DNA of 64,000 bases. Origin: Phoronis australis. Taxonomy: Eukaryota; Phoronida; Phoronidae. The stretch spans positions 220,415 through 284,414 of the forward strand of contig NMRA01000240.1 in NCBI GenBank assembly GCA_002633005.1. Direction: 5' to 3'. Each line of letters opens with the position of its first letter. Within the stretch, counting starts at the first letter, position 1. The notes under the pieces were generated by a model. It saw nothing but the letters and a program-made list of their open reading frames with translations, searched no databases and was not told the DNA's origin. Shown one piece after another: positions 60,954 through 64,000 of this stretch. A program made the translations under genes and the position numbers.

Positions 60954-63900
60954 GTAAGTATTAAGCTGCAATAGCATGTACAAAATTCTGCCAGCTGATA
61001 TACCATATTGCCACGTCTTTATGTTTAACAGGCGTACAAGTTAAAGCACAACTGGAATCCGCCATGTTAACTATTTTTAGTTCCTTGAATTCACAGTTTT
61101 CAGATTGTTTTGATAATTTCGTAGCTAATTCACCACTCACGGGAATTATTTAATGGGATCCAGGAAAGATAAGGCTTTGAAGGTTTGTGCAAAATAAGTT
61201 TGAGGGAGATGCACGCAGATTTTATTTGGATTTTGTACAGTTGAAGTTGGGAGCCTCGGCTCGGCAGCCTGTATCTGAAATCATACCCTTTTTGCGACTT
61301 TTTTACCTAATTGGTTCTCATAACGGTGGATGCGCCTTTTGAATTTCGCAGTTTTAATTGAGAGATACGTTTTGCACTAGAAAAATTTTGTTTTGTTGAA
61401 CACTGGGTTATTTCTGTAATTGTTTGTGTTACGGCCTGCGGCAAGTTCAGATCACTGGCGTTCGAATTTTTCCGATGACTCATAACCATTTATAAGAAAC
61501 ATAAAGGTTGGGCACAAATACTTTGCCGAGCCGAGGCTCCCAACTTCAACTGTACAAAATCCAAATGAAATCTGCGTGCATCTCCCTCAAACTTATTTTG
61601 CACAAACCTTCAAAGCCTTTCCTGGATCCCATTAAATAATTCCTGTGAGTGGTGAATTAGCTACGAAATTATCAAAACAATCTGAAAACTGTGAATTCAA
61701 GGAACTAAAAATAGTTAACATGGCGGAATCCAGTTGTGCTTTAACTTGTACGCCTGTCAAACATAAAATTTTAGTTTGAGTAAGCAATCCCTACGTAAAA
61801 GTGAAGCAATTTATCCCCAATGTAAATGAATGAGGTTACTAAAAATCCTTTCATTTGTGTGCATTGTGTTTCTCCTTATAGCTCATTATATCACTTAACC
61901 TGGAATTCAATTGCAAGAACTGGCGTTAATCTTTTGTTTGATCTTAACATTATGTGCTACTCTTTGTTGAAACACAACAAAAAGTCGGATTTTGGGCGGA
62001 AATGTCCGATGTCTTACAGCACGTTTAGTCGCGGTAAATCGACTATCGGCAATTGCCTGATTTCACAGTAGGTCAGCGTTAGTAGCCAGCAACCCTGGTA
62101 ATTCAGTTATAAACGACGTTGTTTTTCATAAGCAAAGTTTAACTACATTCAACCTTATGCTAAATTATGTGGAGGGCACTCAAATAACATTCGTGGGCGC
62201 GCGAAAACATAGCTTCGGAATTGCTTCTGGAGAGTCCGCTAAAAACCCGTATGCTCGAAAGTCGTCTGCCATGAACGTCTTACTTCACAAAGTAAGGTCC
62301 TTGAATTTGTGATTTTGGCGTTTTTTGTCATTTTTGTTGTCAAATAAGCACTCAATTTGAAGTAATCAAGTGAAAGAAGGTATTCAAAGATTAGTTTGAT
62401 GCTGATTTCGTGGAGAATTCCAAGCAAACAGATTTTGGGTGTCCAAATGTCTGTGGTCCAGCCTTTATGTTTTCTTAGTAGTGAGTGACGTCAGTGGTGA
62501 TCGAGGCGGAGGAACACATAAACTCAAGCGCCTGTGGTTCAAATATCCGTTGAGTTTGGCAGCCTAGTTTGGCGCGACCAACGGCGCTCAATCCTCGTAC
62601 AGAAGCAAGTTTTATCTCGAAGAACTTTTGAGATTGACTCTGTGTAAAAACCAACAGGCAGAGTCTATGCCCAAAATCACAGATTTTTTAGACTTAGCGC
62701 ATGATTTTGGTTTGGTAAAATGCAGAAAAATCATTTTTTAAGAAGTTTCATCCATTATTTCTATTTTTTATTGGCTCGTACGTCCATTTTACAACAAAAT
62801 TAGGCCCCGAAGTGGACAAGTTTGAATGAATTTTACCAGCATGTATAGCTAGTTGATAACAAATGAGTGATATGGTTTTAACTGAGTATGATTGACTAAC
62901 CTAATGACATAACTTTCAAAATTCATTCTTAAATTTGTATGCCTTGATTTTGTATGGCAAAAACGGCTATTTTGCAGGTTTTCACTGACGCCATTTTCGG
63001 CCAAATTTGGCACTCTGTAGCAGCCACATTGCACCTTTTCAAAAATTGACCTTCTAATACTTTGTTTAGTACTCCTACCCTTTTTATGGTCTAAACTAAA
63101 AATGTTGCCTCTCCCGTAGTTTTTGCTAACGAAGCATTGCACGAACTGCACTTCGTCCTACTTACCTGTTCTCAGTTGCCTCAACTTCCCATAAGGGGCC
63201 TCTTGAAATGTGTAATTAGCTTGCAAAAACGAGGCAAAAAGCTTGTATATTTTAGCGAAAAAGCACCTTTCTCTCAAAGCCACATTGGTGATTATTTCTA
63301 ATTACAAAAAATTGTTTACCTTAATTGTGACTGACGCTACAACCAGCCGAATCTGCCTTATGTTTAAGTCTTCGTAGTGAGAGCCTCTGGCATGGGAAGG
63401 GAGGCACTTAAGAGGGTTATGGCAAAAAAACTCTTCAACTTGGTCAAAACTCATTGCAAGTTTGCTTTCATCTTGTAATGTCCCCGCAGGTTGCCAATAT
63501 GCACACCGGTCGCCGCCCACGTAACCAACGTTGAATATTTCTGACAGTGCGATCACTCATGCAAAGGCATACATTCAAGGTTTAAGAGAAAACAATTCAT
63601 GCAAGTCAATTTTATTAATGACTCAGGTCATGACTAGACAGACATTAGGTAAACACAGTTGTACACAACGGTCTGGAATTCATAGCAAACATACCGAGTG
63701 ACTGCTTGACTTTGTGCCGTAGCAAGGCCGGTGGGCCAGATGCCCGGCTCCGCCGTCTGTCGAAGGGGGAAGTAATAAAAAGCTGTCGTCCAAGGGGGCA
63801 CTAGGTATCTTTTAACTGGGGGATTACACAGCTATCAACCGGGGCGGGGGCGCCACTAAAATGAGGTGTCGATGAGGGGTAATTGGAAGCCGTTTTAACT

Positions 63901-64000
63901 CCAACTGTGACACTTGATCTTGAGGCTGATGAAGTCGAAGGCTCCGGCTGGTACCAATTCTGAGCCTATCCAAACTGAGCCAATATCCATCGTAATACAT
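60954..64000 (+). other. Gene 2 first intron (beginning)
   Basis: No EB/EGF-like exon with the six-cysteine pattern was found up to the window end. It contains the 61018-61767 inverted repeat. A G-rich repeat end near 63720-63870 (GCCGGTGGGCCAGATGCC, GGGGCGGGGGCGCC) looks like part of a dispersed element. The minus-strand open frame at 62849-63151 has no recognisable domain. Confidence 0.5.
61018..61767. mobile_element. Inverted-repeat (foldback) element with ~246-bp arms
   Basis: 61018-61265 is the reverse complement of 61524-61767 with only a few mismatches (for example TTTAACAGG against TTTGACAGG and GATAAGGC against GAAAGGC). The 258-bp spacer is unrelated to the arms. No coding capacity. 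Outer words are TTTATGTTT / AAACATAAA. It could be a foldback MITE or a local inverted duplication. Confidence 0.8.

Noticed and set aside
62849-63151. 100-codon minus-strand frame in the gene 2 intron
   Set aside because: No recognisable family, no splice context, local composition unchanged.
1-64000. CRISPR arrays, operons, ribosome binding sites, tRNA and rRNA genes
   Set aside because: The window is eukaryotic; no spaced identical direct repeats, no cloverleaf-box pairs and no rRNA-like stretches were seen on reading.

Overview
The window is eukaryotic, intron-rich, AT-leaning nuclear DNA with many degraded mobile elements. No bacterial gene organisation, rRNA or tRNA was seen. The element types (Ty3/gypsy with very short LTRs, non-LTR retrotransposons, P-like elements with THAP fragments, MITEs) and a secreted-type von Willebrand A (vWA) exon beside six-cysteine EB/EGF-like exons point to a marine invertebrate. 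A deuterostome such as a hemichordate, amphioxus or echinoderm is my guess, but the species cannot be fixed from sequence alone.

Three host genes can be supported, all on the + strand. Gene 1 (1547-35850) is the 3' part of a cell-surface protein: seven single-exon EB/EGF-like modules, each bounded by phase-1 introns, then a terminal exon with one transmembrane helix and a poly-aspartate tail, then a poly-A signal. Gene 2 starts at about 60026 with one long exon that encodes a signal peptide and a vWA-like domain, ends in a phase-1 splice donor at 60953, and runs off the window. The matching intron phases suggest that genes 1 and 2 are tandem members of one vWA-EB-TM receptor family. Gene 3 (50182-54719) is a previously unassigned five-exon gene for a 116-residue single-pass membrane protein. 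Its splice phases and reading frame agree at every junction.

The introns of gene 1 hold: a MITE (6889-7086); an LTR-like repeat with a ~68-bp minisatellite (7440-8535); an almost complete but broken Ty3/gypsy element (10155-14598); a second MITE; a large nested composite (20706-28981: P-like termini and a THAP fragment, interrupted by a 3.8-kb TIR element and by a second copy of the LTR-like repeat); a minisatellite (31.6-32.1 kb); and a LINE reverse-transcriptase fragment (33.4-33.9 kb).

The 36-47 kb intergenic part holds a second gypsy pol relic that has been split by a 1.28-kb P-like foldback element whose two ends each carry the start of a THAP coding region. The same relic is cut by a LINE remnant. 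AT-rich palindromic arrays and dispersed repeats follow.

The most unusual structure flanks gene 3. A 2.75-kb segment (47412-50158) recurs inverted at 55267-58178, but circularly permuted: the two outer ends of the left copy are joined inside the right copy, and the 174 bp at the break point are present twice, at both ends of the right copy. This is the signature expected if a circular DNA (or a tandem-duplication intermediate) had reinserted. A separate 0.75-kb inverted repeat lies in the first intron of gene 2.
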